Below, piece after piece: positions 1-8,475 of a DNA stretch of 28,125 nucleotides. The DNA is from Nitrospirota bacterium (lineage in GTDB: Bacteria > Nitrospirota > UBA9217): contig JALNZF010000031.1 of the NCBI GenBank assembly GCA_023229435.1, positions 1-28,125 of the forward strand. The letters are read 5' to 3'. Position 1 is the first letter of the stretch, and each line of letters starts with the position of its first letter. The notes beneath the pieces were generated by a model. The model made no database searches, was not told the origin of the DNA, and worked only from the letters and a program-made list of their open reading frames with translations. The position numbers and the translations under genes were made by a program.

Positions 1-54
1 AACAGAATGAAACTACGGCAATTGTATGGATGTTGCTGACTGCGGAAAAACATC

Positions 55-79
55 GACGAGAAAATTTCATTTTCTCGTC
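55..79. promoter_or_regulatory. 11-bp perfect inverted repeat, candidate operator or hairpin
   Basis: The arms GACGAGAAAAT (55-65) and ATTTTCTCGTC (69-79) are perfect reverse complements separated by TTC. No T-run follows on either side, so a classical terminator is unlikely. It lies about 40 bp upstream of an S24-type repressor-like gene, and such repressors bind palindromes, so an operator is a reasonable inference. A hairpin at the end of an unseen upstream gene is the alternative. Confidence 0.4.
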
Positions 80-120
80 ACAGGGTGGGCTTTTTCACTT
101 GACAGGGAGCCTTCAAATGG

Positions 121-549
121 GTGACCCCATCGCCTCCGGAGCCCGCCCCTCTCGGCAAGATGCGGAAGATCCCGGTTGTATCCTGGGTGGCTGCCGGCAA
201 GTGGACCGAAACGGGCGAGACCTACCTTGAGGAAGATGTAATCGACTGGATCGAGACCGATGTGAAAGGCGAACACAACTTCGGGCTGAAAATAAAGGGC
301 GACTCCATGGAGCCGGAGTTTCATGAGGGCGACGTTCTCGTCATCAGCCCCCATGCGAAGGCGGAGAACGGCGATTATGTTATCGTGAAGAACCACGAGG
401 AAGAGGCGACGTTCAAGCAGTACAAGCGGTACGACAATACCAAAATCCTTCACCCGCTCAATCCAAAATATAATGACATCATCCTGAACAAGGACCTGGT
501 GTACCGGATTGTCGGGGTGGTGATGGAGAAGAAGAAGCGATATAAGTAA
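121..549 (+). CDS. S24/LexA-like self-cleaving peptidase domain protein (repressor C-terminal type)
   Basis: This 142-aa protein consists of a LexA/CI-type C-terminal domain. A Pro-rich linker (residues 3-12) leads to VAAGKW, whose Ala25-Gly26 bond matches the family's self-cleavage site. GDSM supplies the catalytic Ser62, and the segment ATFKQ supplies the likely catalytic Lys99. Family members are normally phage or SOS repressors with an N-terminal helix-turn-helix. Here no HTH is visible: the reading frame upstream of the GTG at 121 has stops at 100-102 and 37-39. It is therefore either a stand-alone peptidase domain or a repressor that lost its N-terminus by frameshift, since another frame is open from position 3 to 230. 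ATG at 160 is an alternative start. The domain call is secure; the biological target is unknown. Confidence 0.8.
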   Translation: MTPSPPEPAPLGKMRKIPVVSWVAAGKWTETGETYLEEDVIDWIETDVKGEHNFGLKIKGDSMEPEFHEGDVLVISPHAKAENGDYVIVKNHEEEATFKQYKRYDNTKILHPLNPKYNDIILNKDLVYRIVGVVMEKKKRYK

Positions 550-640
550 ACAGGGTGCAGCGAAATGAATTTAATGTCCTAACGATTTAACATTCTGTGC
601 CCACTTCGTTGTTCTCAGCACTAATTTATTATGATTATCC

Positions 641-1687
641 CTATTGGTGCTGATCGAATATCTCTTCTATCGCGGGCGCAATCTCCTTGAAGGCCTTGAG
701 CACCGCTGGATCAAAATGTTCCGGCACGGTCCTTCCATCACCTTCGGTTATGATCTTGAACGTCTTTTGATGGTCAAAGCCTGGTTTGTAGGGCCGTTGA
801 CTCCGTAGCGCATCATACTGGTCTACGAGCATGACGATCCTGCCCTCAATCGGCGTTTCTTCTCCTTTGAGCCCTCCTGGATATCCCCCGCCGTCCCACC
901 GTTCGTGATGCGTACGGGCAATGGCGGCAGCCATCTGAATACCCGGATAGTTTGATCCCGAGAGGATCTTTGCTCCTATTGCAGAATGGGTTTTCATGAT
1001 CTCAAATTCTTCGCGCGTTAGAGGACCCGGTTTTAAGAGTAGATTATCTGGGATCCCGATCTTTCCGATGTCATGCAAGGCACTCGTAAAAGTTATGGTC
1101 TCAATGAAATCCTCCGGCATATCCAGCGCCGCTGACATCTTGCCGGCATAATAGCCTATCCTCGCGATATGAGCGCCTGTGTCGGTATCGCGAAATTCCG
1201 CGGCTGCCGTCAGTTTCAATATCATTTCTTTGCTCATATTGACCAGGTCCTGCGTTCTTTCCTGCACCTCCTCTTCAAGTATCCGATTATGTCTGAGCAT
1301 AAAGTCATCGAAGGCCTTGATCTTGAGAAGGTTCTTGACACGGATGGTTAATTCGGCCTGATCTATGGGTTTGGAAAGAAAATCATTTGCCGAGATAGAG
1401 AGACCTTTTAGTTTTGATTCCCTTTCGTGCAGCGCCGTCACCATGATGATCGGTATATTAGTTGTCTTCGGGTCTGCTTTTAAGATCCTGCAGGCCTCGT
1501 AGCCGTCCATGACCGGCATCATGATGTCAAGTATTATCAGGTCAAGCTCGTTGTTCCTGGCCTTCTGCACCGCCTCTTCCCCGTTTGAGGCAATTTTAAT
1601 ATCATAGCCCAACGGAATGAGCCACTGGGTGAGCAGCCTGAGATTGGCATCCTCATCGTCGACGATCAGTATTTTTTCGTTCGGCAT
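641..1687 (-). CDS. Response regulator with HD-GYP c-di-GMP phosphodiesterase domain
   Basis: A 348-aa protein with an N-terminal receiver (about 4-120, acidic DDED motif, phospho-acceptor Asp54 in LILDIMMP, KPID lysine), a short helical linker and an HD-GYP domain. The HD pair is in TSALHDIGK and the GYP signature in WDGGGYPGGLKGE, so the residues expected for metal binding and for cleaving cyclic di-GMP are present. I chose ATG 1687 because GGGGAGG lies 8-9 nt upstream; the longer frame from 1732 lacks such a site. It is the last gene of the chemosensory array, so it is the likely output: phosphorylation would tune c-di-GMP degradation. Its receiver is about 84% identical over 141 residues to that of the kinase at 2595-4304, indicating a recent duplication. 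Confidence 0.92.
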   Translation of the reverse strand: MPNEKILIVDDEDANLRLLTQWLIPLGYDIKIASNGEEAVQKARNNELDLIILDIMMPVMDGYEACRILKADPKTTNIPIIMVTALHERESKLKGLSISANDFLSKPIDQAELTIRVKNLLKIKAFDDFMLRHNRILEEEVQERTQDLVNMSKEMILKLTAAAEFRDTDTGAHIARIGYYAGKMSAALDMPEDFIETITFTSALHDIGKIGIPDNLLLKPGPLTREEFEIMKTHSAIGAKILSGSNYPGIQMAAAIARTHHERWDGGGYPGGLKGEETPIEGRIVMLVDQYDALRSQRPYKPGFDHQKTFKIITEGDGRTVPEHFDPAVLKAFKEIAPAIEEIFDQHQ

Positions 1688-1741
1688 CCTATATCCTCCC
1701 CAGGTGTGATGAAAGCACCATAGCGGCAACACATTGCATTA

Positions 1742-1843
1742 TCAGCCATCGAGCACTTCTCTCACCGTTTTCAAAAGATCTATTGGCAAGACCGGTTTAG
1801 GAATGCGCGTTACTGACACTAAAATCCATTGTCTGTTATCTTC
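1742..1843 (-). pseudogene. Truncated 3' remnant of a receiver-domain gene
   Basis: An open stretch of about 33 codons ends in RIPKPVLPIDLLKTVREVLD-G-stop. This matches the last residues of the 1036-aa hybrid kinase in this window (SKPVLPRDLLLKVREVLD-R-stop). It has no start signal and lacks the rest of the domain. It lies 54 bp before the HD-GYP gene, just as the kinase's intact C-terminus lies before the second receiver-kinase gene, so it looks like the edge of a duplicated, then deleted, segment. Confidence 0.65.
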
Positions 1844-2207
1844 AGCCTAAATATTTTTTCAGGAGTTCAGGCAGCGCCCTGGTATCAATAGGTTTTGATA
1901 TATAATCATCGGCGCCTGAAAAAATTATTTTTTCTCTGTCTCCTTTCATGGCAAAAGATGTTGCGGCAATAATCGTTATATCCCGGGTATCTTTGTCTTC
2001 TTTCAACAGTTTTATCGCGGTTAACCCGTCCATAACAGGCATCTGAATATCCATGATTACCAGATCAGGCTTGTGTTCTTTTGCCAGCCTCACACCTTCT
2101 TCGCCGTTAACCGCCTCTATAATTTCATATCCGTAATGTTTCAGAATAAATACAATTAACTGACGGTTTTTTTCATTGTCTTCAACGATAAGTATTTTAT
2201 GCGACAT
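1842..2207 (-). CDS. Single-domain response regulator (CheY/DivK-like)
   Basis: A 121-aa protein that is only a receiver domain: acidic pair E9-D10, phospho-acceptor Asp53 in IMDIQMP, the Thr/Ser switch in AATSFA and Lys in KPID. There is no output domain, so it should work as a phosphorylation-dependent binding partner or phosphate sink. Its ATG overlaps the stop of the upstream receiver gene by one base (TAATG), implying translational coupling. Its sequence, with SFAMKGD after beta-4, resembles the DivK-type receivers that accompany hybrid kinases rather than flagellar CheY. Its likely phosphodonors are the neighbouring kinases; the partner is not predictable. Confidence 0.9.
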   Translation of the reverse strand: MSHKILIVEDNEKNRQLIVFILKHYGYEIIEAVNGEEGVRLAKEHKPDLVIMDIQMPVMDGLTAIKLLKEDKDTRDITIIAATSFAMKGDREKIIFSGADDYISKPIDTRALPELLKKYLG

Positions 2208-2593
2208 TACGGGCGCCCTTCCAAAATCCTTTCTATCTCTTTTTTGAGAGCTTCTTTGGTAACAGGTTTTGGCACAAATCCATCAACTCTTAATTCACCA
2301 TTTGACCTCTCCCTTTCCCAGTCATGAAATGCGCTTGTTGCAATAACCGGGATATCTTTTGTTTCCTTAAATTCTTTCAGCTTTTTTGTAAGATCAAAAC
2401 CTGTCTGATAAGGCATCATGACGTCCGTGATTATGAGATCAAAATAACAGTCTCCGGCAAGAATTTCCATCGCTTCGTCTCCATCATTCACCAGGACGGA
2501 CGAAAACCCCATTGCGCCAAGCTGTAATTCAAAAAGTCGCCGGCTTCTGCTATCATCATCCACAACAAGGACCCGTTTCCCTTTTATGTCCAT
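2207..2593 (-). CDS. Single-domain response regulator
   Basis: A 128-aa stand-alone receiver: DDD at 12-14, phospho-acceptor Asp57 in IITDVMMP, the switch Ser in ATSAF and Lys in PKPV. The start is supported by GGAGG inside the end of the upstream kinase gene (stop TAA, one base, then ATG). It differs clearly from the neighbouring 121-aa receiver, so this is not a local copy. The charged loop DWERERSNGELRVD after beta-4 is longer than usual. Its role is likely phosphotransfer from CheA or the hybrid kinases of this operon. Confidence 0.88.
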   Translation of the reverse strand: MDIKGKRVLVVDDDSRSRRLFELQLGAMGFSSVLVNDGDEAMEILAGDCYFDLIITDVMMPYQTGFDLTKKLKEFKETKDIPVIATSAFHDWERERSNGELRVDGFVPKPVTKEALKKEIERILEGRP

Positions 2594-2594
2594 T

Positions 2595-4304
2595 TTAGTT
2601 TTCCTCCGTTTTAAGCCGCCCGACCGGCATCACAAACAGAAACCTGCTCCCTTTCCCATACTCACTCTCAGCCCATATCTTTCCGCCGTGAAGTTCGACC
2701 AATTTTTTTGTCAGGGCCAGTCCAAGCCCGGTGCCGTCTTTTGTTTTGGTATATACTGATTCGAGTTGCGAGAACTCATGAAAGAGTTTGTCCATATCTC
2801 CCGGTTTTATGCCGATGCCGGTGTCTGACACGGAAATCTCGATGGACGATGGATGTCCGTTCGCTTCGCTCACTGGGACGATGGACGCTGCTCCTCCTTC
2901 GTCCTTCGTCCCTCGTCCCTCGTCCCTCATCAGTCGCGCAGTAACGCGCACACTGCCGCCATCAGCCATAAACTTCACCGCATTGCTCAAAAGATTGAAC
3001 ATGATCTGCTTTAATCTTCTCTCATCCGCCTCTATTTCAATATTCGCATCAGATTTTAAATCAAGACTGAGAGTGATCCGGTGCTTCATGGCCTTTTCTT
3101 TTAACATTGCCATTGATGCATGAAGAGTATCTTTTAAAAGGAACCTGCTCAATTCGATCTCCACCATGCCGGCTTCCACTTTTGACAGATCAAGTATGTC
3201 ATTAATAAGCGACAGAAGATGCATTCCGCTGCTCAGGTTATTATCAACCATCTCCTTCTGTTCCTCGTTAAGTTTTCCGAGCAGTTCATCCTGAAGAATT
3301 TCTGAAAAACCGATTATCGAGTTCAACGGCGTTCTCAGTTCATGTGACATGTTGGCGAGAAATTCCGATTTTGCCTTGTTTGCCAAATCCGCCGTGCGTT
3401 TTGAAATTTCAGCGTCGCGGAGCGTTTTTCGCTCAGTGATATCTCGGAATATGATAACCATACCTGATAATCTATCGCCCTTTTTTACAGGAGTTGCCGT
3501 GTATTCCACCGGGAAACTTGTGCCGTCTCTCCTCCAGAATACCTCATCCGTGCCGCTATATTTGGCGCCTTCCCTGCCGGCCTTTACTATCGGGCAGTCT
3601 TCTTCAGAATAGGGAGTACCGTCCGGGTTTGAATTATGCCATGACTCGTGACCTGAACGACCTATCAGTTCCTGCCCTCTATATCCGAGCAGTTGTTCGG
3701 CGGCGGGATTCACAAAAGTGATCCTTTCATTCGTATCCACTCCGATAATCCCCTCGCCGGCGGATTGCAGGATCATTTCATATTGATTCTTCAGCTGATC
3801 AAGCGTCTGTTCCACCCTCGTGCGCTCCTCAAGTTCCAGCTTCAGCTGATCGTTGGCAGAGGACAGTTCAGCGGTCCTTTTACCGATCTCCTCCTCCAGT
3901 ATCTGATTATGCCTGAGCATAAAGTCGTCGAAGGCCTTTATCCTCAGCAGGTTACTGACACGGATAGTTAATTCGGCCTGATCAATGGGTTTGGAAAGAA
4001 AATCATTTGCCGAGACCGAGAGTCCTTTTAATTTTGATTCCCTGTCGTGAAGCGCCGTCACCATAATTATCGGTATATTCTTTGTCTCCGGGTCTACCTT
4101 TAAAATCCTGCAGACCTCGTAGCCATCCATGACCGGCATCATGATATCAAGTATTATCAGGTCAACCCTGCTGTCCCTGGCCTTCCGCACCGCCTCTTTC
4201 CCGTTTAAAGCAACTTCTATATCATAGCCTAACGGAATAAGCCACTGGGTGAGCAGTCTGAGATTGACATCCTCATCGTCTACAATCAGTATTTTTTCGC
4301 TCAT
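2595..4304 (-). CDS. Hybrid sensor histidine kinase (REC-PAS-HisKA-HATPase)
   Basis: A 569-aa cytoplasmic kinase without membrane segments. Order: receiver (about 3-120, Asp in LILDIMMP), coiled coil (about 135-180), PAS with PAC (about 185-300), HisKA with phospho-acceptor His in MSHELRTPLN (about 320), and an HATPase_c domain with N box NLLSNAVKF, G1 DTGIGI and GTGLGLAL. The receiver at the N-terminus suggests regulation by an upstream kinase. It overlaps the preceding kinase gene by ATGA. Residues about 458-484, between two strands of the ATPase domain, form an insertion rich in DEG/RGT encoded by a seven-base tandem repeat. The catalytic boxes remain intact, so the insertion is probably tolerated. 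Confidence 0.92.
   Translation of the reverse strand: MSEKILIVDDEDVNLRLLTQWLIPLGYDIEVALNGKEAVRKARDSRVDLIILDIMMPVMDGYEVCRILKVDPETKNIPIIMVTALHDRESKLKGLSVSANDFLSKPIDQAELTIRVSNLLRIKAFDDFMLRHNQILEEEIGKRTAELSSANDQLKLELEERTRVEQTLDQLKNQYEMILQSAGEGIIGVDTNERITFVNPAAEQLLGYRGQELIGRSGHESWHNSNPDGTPYSEEDCPIVKAGREGAKYSGTDEVFWRRDGTSFPVEYTATPVKKGDRLSGMVIIFRDITERKTLRDAEISKRTADLANKAKSEFLANMSHELRTPLNSIIGFSEILQDELLGKLNEEQKEMVDNNLSSGMHLLSLINDILDLSKVEAGMVEIELSRFLLKDTLHASMAMLKEKAMKHRITLSLDLKSDANIEIEADERRLKQIMFNLLSNAVKFMADGGSVRVTARLMRDEGRGTKDEGGAASIVPVSEANGHPSSIEISVSDTGIGIKPGDMDKLFHEFSQLESVYTKTKDGTGLGLALTKKLVELHGGKIWAESEYGKGSRFLFVMPVGRLKTEEN
2852..2931. repeat. Intragenic heptamer tandem repeat and flanking insertion
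   Basis: Five consecutive 7-bp units of the form CYTCGTC or CCTCATC occupy 2897-2931 (plus-strand sense), preceded by a non-conserved stretch that includes GACGATGGA twice. It encodes the loop insertion in the kinase ATPase domain and keeps the frame overall. One unit gained or lost would shift the frame. Confidence 0.75.
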
Positions 4305-7300
4305 CTATCCAGTACCTCCCGCACCTTTAACAAAAGGTCTCTCGGCAACACAGGCTTACTGATAAAGTCAAAGCCGGCGTCTGTCAATTCTTTGGTCTTG
4401 ATAATATCCATCGTATATCCGCTCGCAAAGAGTATTTTTATCCGGGGACTGACTTTCCTGATCGTCTCACCGACCTCTTTCCCGTTTTTCTTCGGCATGA
4501 TCATATCCAGCAGAACGAGGCTGATCCTTTCCCTATTCTCCATGAATTTTGTGATCGCATCGTCACCGTCCTTTGCGGTAATAACACTGTAGCCGAAGGA
4601 CTCCAGCACTATCCTCATCAATTGCATCAGGGAGGCGTCGTCCTCCGCCACGAGTATCGTCTCATTTCCGCCCTTGGCAGGGACGGCGGCGACCGTCTTC
4701 TTATCCGGAAATACCGCCTCTTCACTGAGAGGCAGGTATACTTTGAATACAGTGCCTTGTCCAGGTTCGCTGTAGACATTTATGTATCCGCTATGCTGTT
4801 TTATTATTGCATAAGAAATTGAAAGGCCAAGCCCTGTCCCTTCTCCAATCCCTTTTGTTGTAAAAAAAGGCTCGAATATCTTCTTCTGAGTTTCTGCATT
4901 CATTCCCTGCCCTGTATCCGTAACTGTGATAAGCGCATACCTTCCGATCTTTCCAAATCCATATAATGCAACATATTCATCATCTAATTCCTGAAGCCCG
5001 GTGCCGATCGTCAGACTTCCACCCTCCGGCATTACATCCCGGGCATTTGTGACAAGGTTCATCAGCACCTGCTCGATCTGCCCGGAATCAGCCATCACTA
5101 TCAATGGCCTGGCCGCAAGCTCCAACTTAAAATTAATATCCTCGCGGAGCATCCGGACAAGCATTTTCTGGACACCAAGGATAAGCCCATTGATATTAAC
5201 AGGCTTCACTGCAACAACCTGTTTTCTGCTGAAGACAAGCAGCCTTTTGGTGAGGTTCGCAGCCCTCTCGGCGGCAGTGAGAACCTCATTCATCTGTTCT
5301 TTTTGAGGACTACCGGCCTCAAGGCCGTCATATACCATGCCGCCATATCCCATGATCACATTGAGAATATTATTGAAATCATGCGCAATCCCCCCAGCCA
5401 GCGTGCCGACTGCCTCCATCTTCTGGGCGTGACGGAGCTGGTCTTCAAGCTTCTTGCTCTCGGTCACATCATCATAAATAGCCACAATCTCGTTTGTCGG
5501 CAACTTAAAGACCCAGTTTTCATACCAATTATTATATTTCTCGTCTCTGTAAATCTTTGGCGGGAAATAGCCCGGTTCACCGATTCGCCATACTTTTTGA
5601 AAAACAGTGATAAGCCCATATTGGTCAATATTAGGGCGCAAGTCAAAAAGCGACTTCCCAATAACCTCATCCTTTTGCTTACCCTCGATCCGCAAACTGG
5701 TGGCGTTAAAATCTTTGATGATGTAATCGCTCCCTTTAGAACCATCATTGATCACCTTAAAAATGGCCGCGCCGCTGGTCATATTATCAAATAAGCTGTG
5801 CAATAAACCTTCCCTCTCACGCAGCGCCTGCTCCGCCTGCTTACGAGTGAGCGCAATCCCGATACTGGCCCCCAACGCTTCAATGAAAGTGATCATCTCC
5901 GGCGTGAACTGGTCAGGCCGATGGTCATTGAGTTGCAGCAGCCCTATGATTTCTCGATTGGTACGTAAAGGGATAAGCGCCACGGATTCATAGCCCCCGT
6001 CATTGCAAAGGTTGAGGGTCTGACGGTCTGCCTCGGTCGTCGAGGCAAGCAGTTTAGTGGTGCTGCTGGTCCAGAAGCTGCCACCTTTGGTGAAGAACGG
6101 CAGCGCCGGATTGGCCTGTCCGCGGAGAATGTTTCCGCACATGCAATCGATCACCGGGTCCCCTTTTGAGTCGCGCACGATTTCTCCTGCCGTGTCACGC
6201 GCACACAAAAACCGTCCAGCAAGCACAAAGTCCTCGGGAAAGCCGTTAGTTACGTAATAGGGGAAGTCTTCGCCCTCGCGCAGGCGTATGGCAACAGCCT
6301 CCAAGCCTATTCTCTTCTGAACTGCCGATAGAATGTAGCTAATCGTGTGCTCGGTAATCTCCGAGTGGTTCAGCAGTTCCAGTACCTCATGAGCGAGCTG
6401 TTGCCGGTCATTGAGTTTTTTCTTCTCGGTAATGTCAACAAGTATCTCTATGACGGTGGTAACTTTCCCTGATTCGTCTTTGGAAAGCGGATATGCCTTT
6501 GTTTCTATATAAACAGGGATTCCTTTTGAGTGATTATACTTGTAAATCGCAACGTGCTGCATGCCTGTATCAAACACTTGCTTTACTGCACACTCTTCTT
6601 CCATCTCATAACAGGGTTTATCGTGATTATGTGATAACTTGTAACAATACTGTCCGATTATATCTTCAAGAGGCATCTTAATCTGATCGGCATATGCCCT
6701 ATTTGCCATCAGAATTCTGTAATCACGATCTATAAGTATAAACCCCTCATCAATGCTTTCAAGGATGCTTTTTATCAATTCATCTGACCTTTTACGTTCT
6801 TCAATTTCAGAAGTAAGCGCTTCAGTCCTTTCCTGCACCTTCTGTTCAAGCTCTTCATTGAGGATTTTCAATTCTTCCTGGACTTTAATAAGTTCAACGT
6901 TTTTCTGGACCGCGCTTTCATATGTCGATAGGAGAAGGTCGAGTATCTGTTTTTTCTCCGAGGTAATAAAATATTTTTGCCCTGCAAAATGTATCTCAAC
7001 CCCCATCTGCGTCCGCGAATTCTCCTGTAATTCACGGTTTAAGAGAATCTGTTTTATTCTTGAAAGCAACTGGTGGTCGTCATAGGGTTTGACAATAAAA
7101 TTATCAGCCCCGCATTCAAGACCGCTGATAACGTCTGCCGGATCAGAAAGAGAAGTCAGCAGGATAACAGGAGTGTGACCAATATCAGGGGCATCCTTTA
7201 TATGCCGGCATAACTCAAAACCGTTCATCCCAGGCATCACGATATCACTGACAACAAGTTCGGGTTTTAATTCTTTCGCCTTTGACAGCCCCTCGGCGCC

Positions 7301-7411
7301 GTCTTTTGCAACAGATACTGTATAGCCTTCCTTGTCAAGGATTCGCCTCAGCGCCTCTGCCTGAATGGCGCTGTCTTCAACAATTAAAATTCTTGTCCCC
7401 GAATTATTCAT
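4301..7411 (-). CDS. Large hybrid histidine kinase (REC-PAS-GAF-PAS-HisKA-HATPase-REC)
   Basis: A 1036-aa soluble kinase. Order: receiver (about 7-120, Asp in LVVSDIVMP), coiled coil (about 150-205), PAS (about 210-330), GAF (about 350-510, with several Cys including IDCMCGN), second PAS (about 525-650), HisKA with His in AGGIAHDFNNIL, HATPase_c (NLVTNARD, DTGQGM, GTGLGLS) and a C-terminal receiver (about 915-1036, Asp in LVLLDMIMP). The AHDFNNIL type of H-box is typical of NtrB-like hybrid kinases. Both ends overlap neighbours by ATGA, so it is translated with cheB and the next kinase. It probably integrates signals received as phosphorylation of its N-terminal receiver and ligand or redox sensing by GAF/PAS, and passes phosphate to the receivers downstream. 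Confidence 0.92.
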   Translation of the reverse strand: MNNSGTRILIVEDSAIQAEALRRILDKEGYTVSVAKDGAEGLSKAKELKPELVVSDIVMPGMNGFELCRHIKDAPDIGHTPVILLTSLSDPADVISGLECGADNFIVKPYDDHQLLSRIKQILLNRELQENSRTQMGVEIHFAGQKYFITSEKKQILDLLLSTYESAVQKNVELIKVQEELKILNEELEQKVQERTEALTSEIEERKRSDELIKSILESIDEGFILIDRDYRILMANRAYADQIKMPLEDIIGQYCYKLSHNHDKPCYEMEEECAVKQVFDTGMQHVAIYKYNHSKGIPVYIETKAYPLSKDESGKVTTVIEILVDITEKKKLNDRQQLAHEVLELLNHSEITEHTISYILSAVQKRIGLEAVAIRLREGEDFPYYVTNGFPEDFVLAGRFLCARDTAGEIVRDSKGDPVIDCMCGNILRGQANPALPFFTKGGSFWTSSTTKLLASTTEADRQTLNLCNDGGYESVALIPLRTNREIIGLLQLNDHRPDQFTPEMITFIEALGASIGIALTRKQAEQALREREGLLHSLFDNMTSGAAIFKVINDGSKGSDYIIKDFNATSLRIEGKQKDEVIGKSLFDLRPNIDQYGLITVFQKVWRIGEPGYFPPKIYRDEKYNNWYENWVFKLPTNEIVAIYDDVTESKKLEDQLRHAQKMEAVGTLAGGIAHDFNNILNVIMGYGGMVYDGLEAGSPQKEQMNEVLTAAERAANLTKRLLVFSRKQVVAVKPVNINGLILGVQKMLVRMLREDINFKLELAARPLIVMADSGQIEQVLMNLVTNARDVMPEGGSLTIGTGLQELDDEYVALYGFGKIGRYALITVTDTGQGMNAETQKKIFEPFFTTKGIGEGTGLGLSISYAIIKQHSGYINVYSEPGQGTVFKVYLPLSEEAVFPDKKTVAAVPAKGGNETILVAEDDASLMQLMRIVLESFGYSVITAKDGDDAITKFMENRERISLVLLDMIMPKKNGKEVGETIRKVSPRIKILFASGYTMDIIKTKELTDAGFDFISKPVLPRDLLLKVREVLDR

Positions 7412-8475
7412 GTCTCCTTTCCCTCCAAAATTTGCAATACAAAATTCAAGATCATCGGCCCTATCTCATCCAGCGGAACGATATATCCGGCGGCATCCAA
7501 TTCTATGGCCTGTTTGGGCATGCCGAACACAATACTGCTTGCCTCATCCTGCGCAATAGTAATTCCACCTGCCTGCTTAATATCCAGTAAGCCTTCCGCC
7601 CCGTCCTTTCCCATTCCTGTCAACAGGACCCCGACAACGGAATCCCCATAGTATTTGGCCACGGCTTTCATGGTTACGGTAACGGACGGACGATGGCCGT
7701 CAAAAGACGGCTCAGATGTTAAGACAAACCTGCCCGTTCCGTCAATCTTCAGGTGTGTCTCTTCCTGGGGAAAATAAATAGTTCCAGGTTGGGGGACCGC
7801 ACTTGCTTTTGCTATCTCGACGTTCATTCTGCATTGGGATGAAAGCCAGTCAACAAGACCCTGCTGGAAACCCTCGCTGATATGTTGAATACAGATTATC
7901 GGCAAAGGGAAATCAGATGGCAGGTTAGTCAGTATTGTCTGAAGCGCCTGCGGTCCTCCTGTTGAGGCGCCTATTACGATGATACGGACCGTAGTGTTCG
8001 GGAGCCTTATTTTAGTTGCCGCTTCCGTACCCGACGCCCGGATTCCTGATTCGGAATCACGCCTGGTCCTCCTGAATACGCGGACCCCTGAAAGTATCCT
8101 GATCTTTTGGATCAACTCAGGGGCAAGTGTCTCATAGTCAAATTCAAAACTTGCCCGCGGCTTTAGAAATATATCAACAGCGCCAGCTTCGAGAACTTTG
8201 AAGGCATTTATAGAGCCTTCCTGCCCGGAAATGCTCACCAGAAGTATCGGCAGGGGATGCCTTGCCATGACCTCTTTTGTAAATTCAAGGCCGTCCATCA
8301 CAGGCATATGAAGGTCCGTGCAAATTACATTGGGGGTTACCTCAGGAATGAGACGCAAGGCTTCCATGCCGTTTTGGGCTGTTCCTACAACCGTTATCTC
8401 CGAAGACTTCGACAGCATCCTTTTAAGTATTGTGATGGCAATAGGAGAATCGTCTACAAGAAGTACCTTAATCAT
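7408..8475 (-). CDS. cheB: Chemotaxis-type protein-glutamate methylesterase CheB
   Basis: A 355-aa protein of normal CheB length. The receiver domain (about 2-120, Asp in VICTDLHMPVMDG) is joined to a methylesterase domain (about 160-350) with the catalytic Ser in GASTGGPQ, His in CIQHIS and Asp in TGMGKDGAEG. It removes methyl groups from receptor glutamates and so resets the array with CheR. It overlaps cheA and the following kinase by ATGA on both sides, so the adaptation enzyme is stoichiometrically tied to the core kinase. The expected substrate is the chemoreceptor encoded three genes upstream at 10674-12128. Confidence 0.95.
   Translation of the reverse strand: MIKVLLVDDSPIAITILKRMLSKSSEITVVGTAQNGMEALRLIPEVTPNVICTDLHMPVMDGLEFTKEVMARHPLPILLVSISGQEGSINAFKVLEAGAVDIFLKPRASFEFDYETLAPELIQKIRILSGVRVFRRTRRDSESGIRASGTEAATKIRLPNTTVRIIVIGASTGGPQALQTILTNLPSDFPLPIICIQHISEGFQQGLVDWLSSQCRMNVEIAKASAVPQPGTIYFPQEETHLKIDGTGRFVLTSEPSFDGHRPSVTVTMKAVAKYYGDSVVGVLLTGMGKDGAEGLLDIKQAGGITIAQDEASSIVFGMPKQAIELDAAGYIVPLDEIGPMILNFVLQILEGKET

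Noticed and set aside
67..453. 128-codon minus-strand frame opposite the S24 gene
   Set aside because: Antisense shadow of a gene with clear catalytic motifs.
1688..1732. N-terminal extension of the HD-GYP gene
   Set aside because: The extra 15 residues are not receiver-like, and the Shine-Dalgarno sits before the ATG at 1687.
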